NCBI GenBank assembly: GCA_025059805.1
Contig: JANXDG010000077.1
Coordinates: forward strand, 1 to 34,635
Length of the DNA: 34,635 nucleotides
From: Endomicrobiia bacterium
GTDB lineage: Bacteria; Elusimicrobiota; Endomicrobiia; DTEH01
Direction of reading: 5' to 3'
Shown here: piece after piece, positions 9,401 to 20,200 of the stretch
Position numbering within the stretch: the stretch's first letter is position 1
Layout of the letters: every line of letters starts with the position of its first letter
The notes under the pieces: generated by a model
Seen by the model: only the letters and a program-made list of their open reading frames with translations
Told to the model about the DNA's origin: nothing
The model's database searches: none
Made by a program: the position numbers and the translations under genes

Positions 9401-12361
9401 ATTTAAGGTTGAACTTCCAGGGTAGATTAAATTAAATTTGTTAGGTTTCTGATTTGAAATAACAAAACATCCTGTGGTTAACGCTATCCCGTAAGGTTTA
9501 ACAAGATATGGCTGTGCAGTAGATGGGTTCACAGAATAACCCCACTCGTTTTTACCCCAGCTATGAATCTGCCAGTAATATGTACCTCCAGGTTGTAATT
9601 TAGGATTTAAAAAGTTTAAAGTTGTTGAACTAATTTTCGGATCTTGAATCCAAACATTTATTTTCCATAATGGTGCCGGTAAAGTAAACCATTCATCCAT
9701 TGTAGCTGGACAAACTGTTGATACACTTATAAAGTAGTGTTTTATTGAATCAAACGGGTCAGGATCGTATGCATCAGTCCAATCAAAATATAACTGTTCT
9801 AAACTATTTGGATTGACAACTCCTGTTGGCGTAACAACATCAAACAAAGAAGGTGGATCTAAAACAAAATCTACAATAAATCTTACTGGTGCAACATTTA
9901 CCGGTGGAGCAAAAGTTTGTGTACTATCCCATATCCAATTTAGGTTTTGTGCTGAATCTCTTGCTCTTGCACGCCAATAATAAGTCAAATTTTCTATAAG
10001 CACAAGATTATATCCTTCCTGTGTACCTGGTTGTACAGTATTTACAATCGCAGTTGAAGTAAAAAAATTCCAATAAGAAGGCCAATAGTTTGAAGGATAT
10101 GGTGCATAATCTTGTATTGGATTATTAACATAAATCCATGCATTAGGTGCATTTTCAGGTGTGGGCCAACTAGTAACAAATACACTGTATTCTATTATTC
10201 CATCTTCTGGATCAGGGTCATAAGTTGGCTGCCAGCTAAGAATTATAGGTGTAGATTTTGCAATATAATATGTTGTACTGCCAAAAATTTTCATCATTAT
10301 CGGATAATAAGTTGTACCAGCAATGATTACTTTATAATATGTATTACCATCACTTAATACCGTTGGTGTACCTGAAGGGAAATAAACCTCAAACTGTGCA
10401 GGTGGACTGTCAAACTGGTTTAGCCAGAATGTACCTACAGCAGTAGAAGAAGATAATTTTGTGTGACCAAATCTTTCACCATTATCAAATGCTGTTACAT
10501 ACCAGTATATTCTTTTGTTTTCAGCATCTTCAAATAAACTCCAACAATACTGTTCCGTTGTTATTATTTTAGTAGATGTAGTGGAGAAATATTCAGAGGT
10601 ACTTTTTGGAATTCTATACCATTCCTGATTGTTAGAAGATATAAAAATTGCATAACCGTGTACTGAATCATACGGGTCAGGGTCATATGCAGCTTTCCAA
10701 GAAAATGTGATTTTAAACTCCTTTGTATGCCATACTCCTGTTGTCGGCGAAATTAACGGTTGTGATGGGAACACAGGTGCGGAATTAGTTGAATTTATAA
10801 CAAAGAAGAATACTGCTGTTGTTGAGGAAATACTTTCTTTATCATATACACTAAGCTGCCAATAATATGTTACATCTTCACGTAAAGAGTGCAAGCTGCA
10901 TGACGTTGTAGTAAGCCCATAAACTGTGATTGTTGCTACCATAATTTGACCAGAAATAATATATGTTGCAATCCTAACTGTGTATGATGAAATATCATCT
11001 CCATAGTCAATGTCAAAACTATTGTCCGAATTTGACCGTCCAGGATGCCATCCTGCAGTGTCCCATTTAAGAATTACTGTTGTAGATGAAATAACTGTAG
11101 ATGTTGTATTACGTACAGGATCGTAGGCATAGTGATTAGAAGGATTGTTTGCCTGTGGTGGCGAGTTTACAGGTTTAGAAAATGGTGATGAAGATTTATA
11201 CACAGTACCACCTATATTAAACTCTCCTATTCCTGACCAGTTAAGTTTTTCATCAGCAACTTTTATTGCAAAATAGTAAGTAGTAAAATTTGTAAGACCT
11301 GTAATTACAGTCCTTGTTGAACTTAACGGTAAAAGTACATAAGGGCCGAATACACCAAAACTTGTAGCTGAATTCCATAAAGATTCGCTATTTATATTTG
11401 TACTACTGTAACGGATTTCAAAATATGCCGTGAACGAAGAATTGTTATACAGGAAACCATCACTATACGAATCTTCATATGGGACTAACCATTCTAAATT
11501 AATATGTTTAAACCCTACTGTTGGTTTAATATATGTAACAGGCCGAGGTGGAGAAACATCTACCTGTGACCAACATGTTGCACCATTAGAAATTTCTGAA
11601 TAAATACCTAAATCATCCTTTGCCCAGAGACGAAAATAGTATGTTACTCCGCTTGATAAACCAGTAATAGTCACTGCTGCTGGTATTTGGTGCGAATTAA
11701 AAGTATGCGTAGATATAACTTTTTGAGCATTACCCAGTGACCATGAAGTAAAAAATTCATCAGTTGAATATTGTATATACCAATACCCTGTAAGCGGATT
11801 TGACATATTATTGTTCACAAAATCATCACAACCTTTAAACTGAAGATATATCTCACCTTCCTTTTCACCTTGTGTTGCTAAAGAAAATTCAGCATAAGGT
11901 TGCCACGTTGTAATCCAGCCAGTCGCTATATTCGATAATTCTGAAAGAACTTCGTTTCCAGAAGAAATTCTTATAGCAAAATAAAAAGTTGTATTTTTAC
12001 TAAGATGATTGTCAACAAGAACTTTATCTAAGCCTGTCACAACATAAACTTGTACTTCATCATCATATACAGAACCTGTTGAAATTACAATTTGTGCTGC
12101 TGTAGTTGACCAATTAACTTCAGAAAATGTTGAGTATTGAACATAATATGCAGAACCTTCTGGTAATGTTTCAGGACCAGGATATGTCCAGACAAGTTTT
12201 AAACTTCCTTCAGATAAATAATTTAAGCCGGAAATTACAGTGAGGTCAGTTATTTTATTTGGTTGTGACAAAACTATTTCTGCTATAATGCTTATACCTA
12301 TTAATGCAAAAAGAAGAAATAGGTTAGACCTACTTTGTATATAACACAATTTTTGTTTCAC
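6485..12361 (-). CDS. Giant multi-fibronectin-type-III repeat surface/secreted protein with C-terminal FlgD_ig/CHU_C-like domain
   Basis: 1958 aa, signal peptide, about 14 modules marked by TYYWxVxAxD-type motifs and DPD motifs; C-terminus SWDGRYEDGTVVLKGVYIYRIKIGDKIFTGTVIVAK. GTG start. Confidence 0.88.
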   Translation of the reverse strand: MKQKLCYIQSRSNLFLLFALIGISIIAEIVLSQPNKITDLTVISGLNYLSEGSLKLVWTYPGPETLPEGSAYYVQYSTFSEVNWSTTAAQIVISTGSVYDDEVQVYVVTGLDKVLVDNHLSKNTTFYFAIRISSGNEVLSELSNIATGWITTWQPYAEFSLATQGEKEGEIYLQFKGCDDFVNNNMSNPLTGYWYIQYSTDEFFTSWSLGNAQKVISTHTFNSHQIPAAVTITGLSSGVTYYFRLWAKDDLGIYSEISNGATCWSQVDVSPPRPVTYIKPTVGFKHINLEWLVPYEDSYSDGFLYNNSSFTAYFEIRYSSTNINSESLWNSATSFGVFGPYVLLPLSSTRTVITGLTNFTTYYFAIKVADEKLNWSGIGEFNIGGTVYKSSSPFSKPVNSPPQANNPSNHYAYDPVRNTTSTVISSTTVILKWDTAGWHPGRSNSDNSFDIDYGDDISSYTVRIATYIISGQIMVATITVYGLTTTSCSLHSLREDVTYYWQLSVYDKESISSTTAVFFFVINSTNSAPVFPSQPLISPTTGVWHTKEFKITFSWKAAYDPDPYDSVHGYAIFISSNNQEWYRIPKSTSEYFSTTSTKIITTEQYCWSLFEDAENKRIYWYVTAFDNGERFGHTKLSSSTAVGTFWLNQFDSPPAQFEVYFPSGTPTVLSDGNTYYKVIIAGTTYYPIMMKIFGSTTYYIAKSTPIILSWQPTYDPDPEDGIIEYSVFVTSWPTPENAPNAWIYVNNPIQDYAPYPSNYWPSYWNFFTSTAIVNTVQPGTQEGYNLVLIENLTYYWRARARDSAQNLNWIWDSTQTFAPPVNVAPVRFIVDFVLDPPSLFDVVTPTGVVNPNSLEQLYFDWTDAYDPDPFDSIKHYFISVSTVCPATMDEWFTLPAPLWKINVWIQDPKISSTTLNFLNPKLQPGGTYYWQIHSWGKNEWGYSVNPSTAQPYLVKPYGIALTTGCFVISNQKPNKFNLIYPGSSTLNTPVAPGVKTYRPKFEWEQGGDPDNYDPIISSYVVRLSSFYNFSVYEALFSTTTSVQLSFDLNPRTTYYWNVIAYDNFGNYEFSNTTFYFYVVNFEPNNFELVYPTANVVVNTLVPEFKFINRGDPDSDIVYYKIEYSSFSDFSIYVSSERWNNRDVSIGSTITIPSPWNFEENKKYYWRVVAYDEFGGVTTSTVQSFWVNAQEEPPQSFDLSVSTIQGILSVQQVKFEWNYTTDPDPGDIILKYRIVISTVGNYVVGVSTYVEVSSNTLRYDFFLSTLIEDAAYCWWVEAYDNTGRYTKSISSYVFIVDLSTKEPDGFSLIWPGKENEFFRLSSSPVTFVWQAANRAEWWKSINYTFYLSSSPQNYFVINFSSGPYNYWYQADKVYFSTYSLQENTTYFWWVKAENSIGVSWSTTFYFFYDQVNQPPANFYLISPSGTVNTRLPDFKWTTATDFDDKVIRYIIAYSTFSNFSSSITVIVSHPNNSFTPQIKLLRNTTYYWRVIAEDERGGQTSSSIDFQFYVPDLKPLPVSNISPSGNISTRRPTISWLPSGHTDYKGTVNNYKLSLRDSLNNIVVSQLIPSTTTQYVVTQNLLQNITYYITVTAVDDDNVESIPHTVSFFVLPVNIPKKVLINNFIFEKQGPQLFFISMDWYKVNTYIDGTLADDIAGYNIYRSTSFDSLYTEVYYRVQPATVTSFTEYISGENTKHVYYYGVKTVTIGGVESEQPDEVLSTFVDGSRMLVFQDAKLIIPLSVYSEIKSKGYTIEVSSYDVGDIETKYLGIVKKYVIGLHQVSHIKGYKFSKPIILEVNKEKIFQAVSLKFANVNYNNNIASLKPAVFFYNNVEYLYVHTEQDIGSIRSKITQPGLYAVRFVSLPSSAEVVNIVPKKIFTPASSKDDKIQFILYNPTATQPEGEIYDIDLRYVAKLKYDGINVLSWDGRYEDGTVVLKGVYIYRIKIGDKIFTGTVIVAK

Positions 12362-12388
12362 AAAGAGTTTTTACTTCTACTCTTTAGT

Positions 12389-12874
12389 TTATTTTATATT
12401 TAATACTATCAATTTTTTTACTATAATTTCAACACAAAGTTTAATCTCTTCAGCTGTCTGTAAGTAGACACTTTCTGGTTGACCGATGGGATCAAAAATT
12501 TCTGGTTTGGTAAAAAAACCAGCATACTCTTTAAGTAGAAAAGTTTTCGGAATAAACTCAGGATGATTTTCTTTTATATATGAAATTTGTGTTTTATCCA
12601 TCACAAGTATAAGGTCGTGAGTAAATAATATCTCGTGATTTATCCTCGTTGGTTTATGAGTGTCAAGATTTTTTGCTGTTATTTTATATAATTCAAACAA
12701 ATTTCTTATACTTCGTGGCAGTTTAAAACTTTCTTGTGCTATTATTCCACATGATGAAACTTTTATGCTATCTATACCATTGTTAACAAGTAACTGCTTA
12801 GTATATCCTTCTGCAAACACGCTACGAAATACGTTACCAGAACAGACATATAAAATTGAGTTTATTTTATTCAT
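12389..12874 (-). CDS. Low-molecular-weight protein phosphatase (tyrosine/arginine phosphatase family)
   Basis: P-loop YVCSGNVFRS (CX5RS) at N-terminus, DP loop FDPIGQP; start refined to ATG at 12874, giving an ATGA overlap with the lnt stop (supplied ORF start 12886). Confidence 0.9.
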   Translation of the reverse strand: MNKINSILYVCSGNVFRSVFAEGYTKQLLVNNGIDSIKVSSCGIIAQESFKLPRSIRNLFELYKITAKNLDTHKPTRINHEILFTHDLILVMDKTQISYIKENHPEFIPKTFLLKEYAGFFTKPEIFDPIGQPESVYLQTAEEIKLCVEIIVKKLIVLNIK

Positions 12875-14451
12875 TGTGTTACCCATCGAGTTTTGAATGT
12901 GAAATAATTAATAAAAATAAACATACTAAAATATAATAACCATAAAACATTACAAAATTTTGTATAAAAAGTTGTATTATGAAAAATTTTTACTTCTTGA
13001 ATTATCACATCGTCTTCAAAAAGTTTTGTCTGATTCAAAACTTTCCCTGTTGGCGAAATTATCCCTGAGATACCAGTATTTGCTGCACGTAAAACATAAC
13101 ATCTATTCTCAACAGCACGAGATATGTTAAAAACAAAATGTTGGTACGGTGCTGAAGTTTTTAAGAACCATGCATCGTTTGTTATATTTACAAAAAATTC
13201 AGCACCTTTCTCTACAAACTTTGCTGCTAATTCTGGAAAAATACTTTCATAACAAATAAGTACAGAAAATTTAACACCTTCAATATCAAACACTACAAAT
13301 TCTTTACCTGCACTAAATTCTCCAAGTTCGTTCACTGTACGTACAAACTTACCTAAAATATTCCTAAACGGTACATACTCGCCAAAAGGAACAAGGTGAA
13401 TTTTGTCATATATCTTTTTGACAATAACTTCATTATTTTCAACAGTAAATAACGCTGCAGAATTGTAATACTCAACAGGTCTGTTCTGTCCCATACGTAC
13501 CGTACCTATAAGATGATAAGATTTATAATCCTTATTGGTAATTTTTACTAATTCATTTACCCAGTCGTATAAATATTTTTCTTCAAACAACCATCCTGGA
13601 ACAGAACTTTCAGGCCAAATGTATACTACTGGAACACTGAGTTTATCATATTTATTCTTTAACATACTGTCAGCGGTAGTTATAAGACTCGTATATTTAT
13701 TCATAATTTCTTCTGTATATTTTCGATCCCATTTCTTATATTGGTCAATATTCCCCTGCAGGAGCACCACAAGCATTTCTTTATCTGACCTTGCTTGATT
13801 AAGTTGTAAAAATTTCACTTCTCCATATAGATAAGAAGTAGTTATCAGAATTAAAGGAATAGCTAAATAGTTAAAACGAATTTTTTTTCTATATACTACA
13901 TTATTTGCAACGATTGATATGGTTAAATTTGTAAAAATTAAAAGAAAACTAACACCATAAATACCAAAAATATCAGCAACTTGTATAATTTTTGTATTTG
14001 CATATTGAGTAATTCCTAACAAAACCCAAGGAAAACCACTAAACAAATACATCTGTAAATATTCAAGTAATACCCAAAACAACGACGATGAAAGTATAGA
14101 TGTAAAACTATCTAAACCCGTAAGGAAAGTATAAATACAAAAAGCGTAGAGATATAAACTGAAATACATTGCGATCACAATAAGCGATATAACTCCAAAG
14201 ATTACAGGTTCACCTGCAGCTTTAAATGTTGGAACTATCCAATAAAAAATTCCTCCGTATCCAATTAAACCAGTCACAAGAGAGTAAATAAACAGTTTAG
14301 TAAATACAGTTTTTAAATTTAGACCTTTTCTTCGTTCCAATTGAACAACATATATAATAGGAACAAAACAAAACCAAGCACAGAAAAAACTACCATATTT
14401 GGGGTAAGAAAAGAAAAGTAATAAACCGGATAATACAGAAAAGAAAATCAT
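12871..14451 (-). CDS. lnt: Apolipoprotein N-acyltransferase
   Basis: Multi-TM N-terminus plus nitrilase domain with WPESSVPG, KIHLVPFGEYVPF, LICYESIFPE, NITNDAWF. Start refined to MIFFSVLSG at 14451, just after the secA stop (supplied ORF start 14502). Confidence 0.94.
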   Translation of the reverse strand: MIFFSVLSGLLLFFSYPKYGSFFCAWFCFVPIIYVVQLERRKGLNLKTVFTKLFIYSLVTGLIGYGGIFYWIVPTFKAAGEPVIFGVISLIVIAMYFSLYLYAFCIYTFLTGLDSFTSILSSSLFWVLLEYLQMYLFSGFPWVLLGITQYANTKIIQVADIFGIYGVSFLLIFTNLTISIVANNVVYRKKIRFNYLAIPLILITTSYLYGEVKFLQLNQARSDKEMLVVLLQGNIDQYKKWDRKYTEEIMNKYTSLITTADSMLKNKYDKLSVPVVYIWPESSVPGWLFEEKYLYDWVNELVKITNKDYKSYHLIGTVRMGQNRPVEYYNSAALFTVENNEVIVKKIYDKIHLVPFGEYVPFRNILGKFVRTVNELGEFSAGKEFVVFDIEGVKFSVLICYESIFPELAAKFVEKGAEFFVNITNDAWFLKTSAPYQHFVFNISRAVENRCYVLRAANTGISGIISPTGKVLNQTKLFEDDVIIQEVKIFHNTTFYTKFCNVLWLLYFSMFIFINYFTFKTRWVTQ

Positions 14452-14455
14452 TGAA

Positions 14456-17122
14456 TTATAGATTCTTGCCACAACACTTTTTATATTTTTTCCCGCTGCC
14501 ACAAGGACAAGGATCGTTTCGTCCTATCTTATGTTTTCTTTTCTCCGGCTGTTTTTCAAACGGAACACGTCTATTAGCGGATTGTTGATCTACCACAGAT
14601 TTTTGATAAGAAGGTTGTCTTTGTGACATAGCAATTGGTTGTAACTTAAATACGTATTCAATAGTTTGTTCTCTTATTCTTGCTTGCATTTTTGTAAATA
14701 ATATGAAACTTTCTTTTTTATATTCAACCAATGGATCTTTCTGACCATAAGAACGTAGACCGATACTACGTCGTAAGTGGTCCAGTTCATATAAATGTTC
14801 CCTCCAGGCAGCATCAAGCATATGTAACAACACGATTCTTTGTAATTCCTCAAAAATCTCAGGCGTAAGTGTTTGTTTTCTGTTTTCGTATTTCTGTTTT
14901 GCTATTGAAATAAGTGTATCTCTTAATCTATCCTTAGTAAGTTTTTCTATTTGTTGTTCAGACAGTTCAAAATCTGTATCAAACACTCGTGATAACCAAA
15001 GTTTTATAGCAGTTAAATTCCATTCTTCAGGATATTTTGTATTACAATAAGTTTCAATTTTTTCTTCTATAGACTCTTCTATCATATTAAGTATTCTTTC
15101 TTCTAAATCTATCCCTTCAAGAATTACATCTCGTAATGAGTACACAGATTCTCTTTGTTTATTCATAACATCGTCATATTCTAAAACCTGTTTTCTAATA
15201 TCATAATTCATATTTTCAACACGTTTCTGTGCACGTTCTATAGATTTTGTAATCCACGGATGTTGTATATTTTCACCTTCCTGCATGCCTAATTTCAACA
15301 TCAATTCAGACATTTTAATTCCGCCAAATAAACGCATAAGTTCGTCTTCTAACGAAACATAAAATCTTGACTCGCCAGGGTCGCCCTGACGGCCACTTCT
15401 ACCACGAAGTTGGTCATCAATACGACGAGCTTCATGACGTTCCGTACCTAAAACATAAAGTCCGCCAAGTTTTACTACTTCGTGATATTCTTTGTTATGT
15501 ATAAACTCAACTTTGCAATTAGGATCGTTACAGATTAAATGTGGCGCATTTTCTGGGTCTGGTTTACCGCCAAGGATAATATCTACTCCACGGCCTGCCA
15601 TATTAGTTGCTACAGTGACAGTTTTAAGTTTGCCAGCTTGTGCTATAATCTGTGCTTCACGTTCATGATGTTTTGCATTCAAAACTTGATGTGGTATTCC
15701 ACGACGACGAAGTAATGAAGATAAAAACTCATTTTTTTCAATTGATCGTGTACCTACTAATACCGGTTGACCTTTGCGATAGTGTTGTTCTATATCATTG
15801 ACAATAGCAGTCCATTTTTCTTTCTCTGTTCTATATACAACATCAGGATGGTCAACACGAATCATAGGTTTATGCGTAGGTATAACAACGACTTCTAATT
15901 TGTATACGCCCCAGAATTCATCTGCTGAGGTCAACGCGGTACCGGTCATACCGGCAAGCTTTTTGTACATCCTGAACAAATTCTGGAAAGTAATCGTAGC
16001 CAGTGTCTGGTTTTCTTCTCGTATTGGCAAATTTTCCTTTGCTTCAACTGCCTGATGTAACCCGTCAGACCAACGACGGCCAGGCATCAACCTGCCAGTG
16101 AACTCGTCAACAATTATTATCTCTCCATCTTTCACCACATAGTGTACATCTCTGTGAAAAAGTTTATGTGCACGTATCGCCTGAGTAATAATATGAACCC
16201 AGTCAGCAGTGAGATCATCATAAAGGTTTTTTACACCGAGTAAATATTCACATTTTTTAATACCTTCATCAGTGAGTTCAACCGTATGATTTTTTTCATC
16301 AACTATTGCATCATACCCTTTCTTAATATCTATACCTTTATATTTTGCTTCAATTTCTTGGTCTTCAGTTATAACCTTAATATTTAATCTTGGTACGATA
16401 CGGTTTGCTACATAATATTTTTCAGTTGATTCTTCTGCAGGGCCAGAAATAATAAGTGGTGTCCTTGCTTCGTCAATTAAAATTGAGTCAACTTCGTCAA
16501 CTATGGCATAGTGTAGACCACGTAAAACTTTATCTTCTTTTCTTAACACCATATTGTCTCTTAAATAATCAAAACCTAACTCATTGTTTGTAACATATGT
16601 AATGTCACAGGCGTACATATTACGTCTTTCTTCAGGTTCCATATCGTGCTGGATATATCCAACTGTTAAACCTAAAAGTTCATAAATAGGACCCATCCAG
16701 TATCTATCACGTTTCGCAAGATAGTCATTTACTGTAACAATATGCACACCTTTACCTTCCAAAGCATTCAAATACGCGGCAAGTGTTGCAACTAAAGTTT
16801 TACCTTCACCAGTCTTCATCTCTGCAATTTTACCTTGATGCAAAACAATACCACCAATCAGTTGAACATCAAAATGGCGAAGTTTTATAGTTCGCTTAGA
16901 CGCTTCGCGGACCAAGGCAAATGCTTCAGGTAAGATATCATCAAGTGTCTCACCTTCGGTTAGTCGTTGTTTAAATTCTTCTGTTTTTATTTTTAACTCT
17001 TCGTTAGATAATTTCTCAAACTCTGGTTCGTAGGAATTAATCTCTTCTATGGTTGGACGAAGTGACCTCAAGTATCTTTCATTTTGTGAACCAAAAATTT
17101 TTGACAAAATAAATTTTATCAT
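14456..17122 (-). CDS. secA: Preprotein translocase ATPase SecA
   Basis: Walker [43 protein letters not shown]-like region, C-terminal zinc motif [16 protein letters not shown]. Confidence 0.98.
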   Translation of the reverse strand: MIKFILSKIFGSQNERYLRSLRPTIEEINSYEPEFEKLSNEELKIKTEEFKQRLTEGETLDDILPEAFALVREASKRTIKLRHFDVQLIGGIVLHQGKIAEMKTGEGKTLVATLAAYLNALEGKGVHIVTVNDYLAKRDRYWMGPIYELLGLTVGYIQHDMEPEERRNMYACDITYVTNNELGFDYLRDNMVLRKEDKVLRGLHYAIVDEVDSILIDEARTPLIISGPAEESTEKYYVANRIVPRLNIKVITEDQEIEAKYKGIDIKKGYDAIVDEKNHTVELTDEGIKKCEYLLGVKNLYDDLTADWVHIITQAIRAHKLFHRDVHYVVKDGEIIIVDEFTGRLMPGRRWSDGLHQAVEAKENLPIREENQTLATITFQNLFRMYKKLAGMTGTALTSADEFWGVYKLEVVVIPTHKPMIRVDHPDVVYRTEKEKWTAIVNDIEQHYRKGQPVLVGTRSIEKNEFLSSLLRRRGIPHQVLNAKHHEREAQIIAQAGKLKTVTVATNMAGRGVDIILGGKPDPENAPHLICNDPNCKVEFIHNKEYHEVVKLGGLYVLGTERHEARRIDDQLRGRSGRQGDPGESRFYVSLEDELMRLFGGIKMSELMLKLGMQEGENIQHPWITKSIERAQKRVENMNYDIRKQVLEYDDVMNKQRESVYSLRDVILEGIDLEERILNMIEESIEEKIETYCNTKYPEEWNLTAIKLWLSRVFDTDFELSEQQIEKLTKDRLRDTLISIAKQKYENRKQTLTPEIFEELQRIVLLHMLDAAWREHLYELDHLRRSIGLRSYGQKDPLVEYKKESFILFTKMQARIREQTIEYVFKLQPIAMSQRQPSYQKSVVDQQSANRRVPFEKQPEKRKHKIGRNDPCPCGSGKKYKKCCGKNL

Positions 17123-17175
17123 TTTTTTAGACTTTTGATTAGTATATGCCCTATTGCTGTTATTAACAGAAGTTT

Positions 17176-17204
17176 AAAATATAAAATACATACCTGAAAC
17201 GCAA
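17176..17204 (-). promoter_or_regulatory. Possible weak promoter upstream of secA
   Basis: Minus strand TTGCGT-N17-TATTTT, with perfect palindrome CTGTTAaTAACAG just downstream (17157-17169). Confidence 0.35.
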
Positions 17205-17231
17205 TAGAAGTGTGAAAAAGATAAGTATTAG

Positions 17232-20200
17232 TTACGAATTTAATTCTTTATTTTCTATCTGAGGTAATACTTTTTCTACAAATACCTCAACAAGATATGG
17301 GTCAAACTGTGTCCCAGCATTTCGTCTTAATTCTTCTATAGCTTCCTGTTTACCTATAGCTTTCTTATATGGACGATCATGTGTCATAACATCATATGCA
17401 TCTACAATAGATACCAAACGTGCCATTAAAGGTATTTCTTCACCCTTAAGTCCTTTTGGATATCCTGAACCGTCCCACCTCTCATGGTGGCACAAAATTG
17501 CCTCTGCTACTTTTGTTAACAAGTAATGTGATAACGCAATTTTGTGTCCCACTTCAGGATGTTTCTGCATAACTGACCACTCACTTGGACTAAGCTTTTC
17601 TGGTTTATTTAGAATACTATCAGGAATAGCAATTTTCCCCGCATCATGCAGCAAAGCAAGGATGGTGAGTTCATCTATATCATTATCAGACAGACCCAAG
17701 ATTTTACCAAACGATACAAGCATGTTCTTAATTCTTTCCGTATGTTCTTTAGTTTCATGACTTCTTTCCTGTAAAGTATAAATTAAAGAAGTAATAAACG
17801 CACTTTGTGTACTGCTAACATGTAAAAACTTGTTTCTATACATATTATCCTCAGCTTCTTTGAGTACATCGTAAATATCTTGTTGTTCATTTTCTTTTAC
17901 AGCGAACCCTATTGCTATAAGCGGTTTGACCACTGAAGTTTCTTGTTCAGCCATACTTTTTATTTTGTGAGCAATCTCCTCAACTGTCTTTATATTTGTT
18001 CTCGGTAATACTATTAAAAACTCATCCCCACCGGTACGGAATACCAAATCGTTCTCTCTACAACATTTCTTAATAATATTGGCAACTTTAATCAACACTT
18101 TGTCACCTTCGGAAGGACCTAGTATATTATTTATCAGTTTTAAATTATTAATATCGCAATTTATGAATCCAACTGGAAGATTGCCAGCAACATCTATGTT
18201 TATTATTTCTTGTTCAAAAAAAGTACGGTTACAAAATCCTGTAAGTTTATCGTAAAGACTTAAATATCTAATCTTTTGTTCAGCTTTTTTCCTTTCTTCA
18301 ACTTCTGCCTCTAACCGCTTAATTTGTTTTTCCAGTTCTTCCGCGTGATTTTGTAATATTTGTTCTTTTTCTTTGTAATAATCTATTTTTTCAATTAATT
18401 CTTCAGCAGGTATTTTCATATTTGCAAGTATCTGACCATAAATAAATGATAAAGCTTTTTCTTCTTCATATGTAAAAAAATTACTTTTTTTCATCTCAGT
18501 ATGTGCTGCTGCAGAACCAATTAAACCCGCTAGTACTCTTTCAGCTTCCCGATATAGTTCAACAAGTTCTATTGCTGAAATAAATTGTCTATCATTCATA
18601 TGCAGTTTTTTTAAACATTCATTTATCGTAGTAGAAACACTGTTGTCTTTCAGATATTGACTGAATATTTTTTTCATAATCTCAACTTTCTCTGCAAGCA
18701 TAATATACTCTTTTCTGAATAGTTCTTTAAGGAACGCAATGTCTTTAGAATATTTACCGATAATTTGTTCCACAGTCTCTTTTTCCATCTCAGTCTGTTT
18801 AGAAAACAGAGATACAATAATATAAATACTGGCATTTATAATTAATGACCACCAAACAACGTTCGTGAAAACAATGTCAAAACGCCATTGTTTTGTTAAC
18901 CCTACCATAGGAGGTAGAAATAAGCCAAAAAACCATATCATAATACCACTAAGCATTCCTAACAAAGCACCTTTTTTATTACCTTTTTTCCAAACTAATC
19001 CACCAATAGTAGCAGGGGCCAAATTTGCTATACAAGCAAAAGCTGTAATACCTATATCTACCAATGCATAAAATCTAAAAATTTTTCTCTCAACATAAAA
19101 ACATATTAAAATTATAAAAAAAACGACAATCCAACGAATTTTCAATATATACCTTTTAAGGTTTTTCAACATTTCAACTTTATTTATTAATGGTGTCACA
19201 AAATAGTTGCTAACCATAATTGATATTGCAACTGAACTAATAACTATCATACTAAACGCAGCTGAAATCCCTCCTAAGAAAACTATGATAGCAAGCCATA
19301 TTTTATTGTAGCTTAGTGGGAAGTACAATGAAAGTCCACTTGCTTCCAACAGACTAAATCCCTTTATTATACCTGCATATGCAATTGGTACTACAAAGAT
19401 ACCCATAAGAAGTAAATAAACAGGGAATAACCAAGTTGCTGTATTTATATGTTCTTCACTGTAGTTTTCTACTACCGCTACATGAAATTGTCTAGGTAAA
19501 AACATAAATGCGAACATTGATATTATTAAGTATGCATTCCAGAGAAGTAACGGATTGACTTGTGTATCACTTATCTTGGTTAACAAATAAGATGTTTGGT
19601 ATTGTACTTGCAGAAAGATATCCCCGAAACCTTTAAAGACAAAAAATGTAATAAAAATGCCTGCAGATAACAATGCAATAAGTTTAAATAGTGACAATAT
19701 CGCTACTACAAAAATTAAACCTGGCTGTCGTTCGGTAGAATCTAACTTCCTAAAACCAAAAATAATCGTAAATAATGTTATGAGTAAAAAGAACAGGTAG
19801 TCTATTGCAATATATGTCGGACCTGTAGGTATATTAAGAGAAGAAGAATAAACTAGTATATTAGCTGTTTTTATCATTGATTGGAATTGCAATGCGATAT
19901 ATGGTATTATACAAAGTACACAAATAATTGTAGCTAGCATTCCTACAGGTAAAGATTTTCCATACCTCAAAAATAGAAAATCTGCAATACTTGTTATACT
20001 GTATTTATCTCTTAGTTCCACTAATTTATGTACAAATTTATTCCAGAAAGGCGATACCAACGTAGTTGCCAAATATACTGATAAAAACAAAATACCTGAA
20101 GAAGTTACTTTTTGTATAGAGCCGTAATAAGCCCATGCAGTACAAAAGACAGCTATTGATAAGGTATAGACTAATGGATTATTTACAAGTACTTTATTCC

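Noticed and set aside
6485-12361. Possible CRISPR or tandem DNA repeat array because of recurrent motifs
   Set aside because: Recurrence is at protein level (FN3 modules); nucleotide copies are diverged and in frame, with no repeat-spacer structure.
14456-14510. SecA zinc motif ending CCG instead of CHG as an anomaly
   Set aside because: CxCxSGxxYKxCC variants are a known alternative in SecA C-termini.
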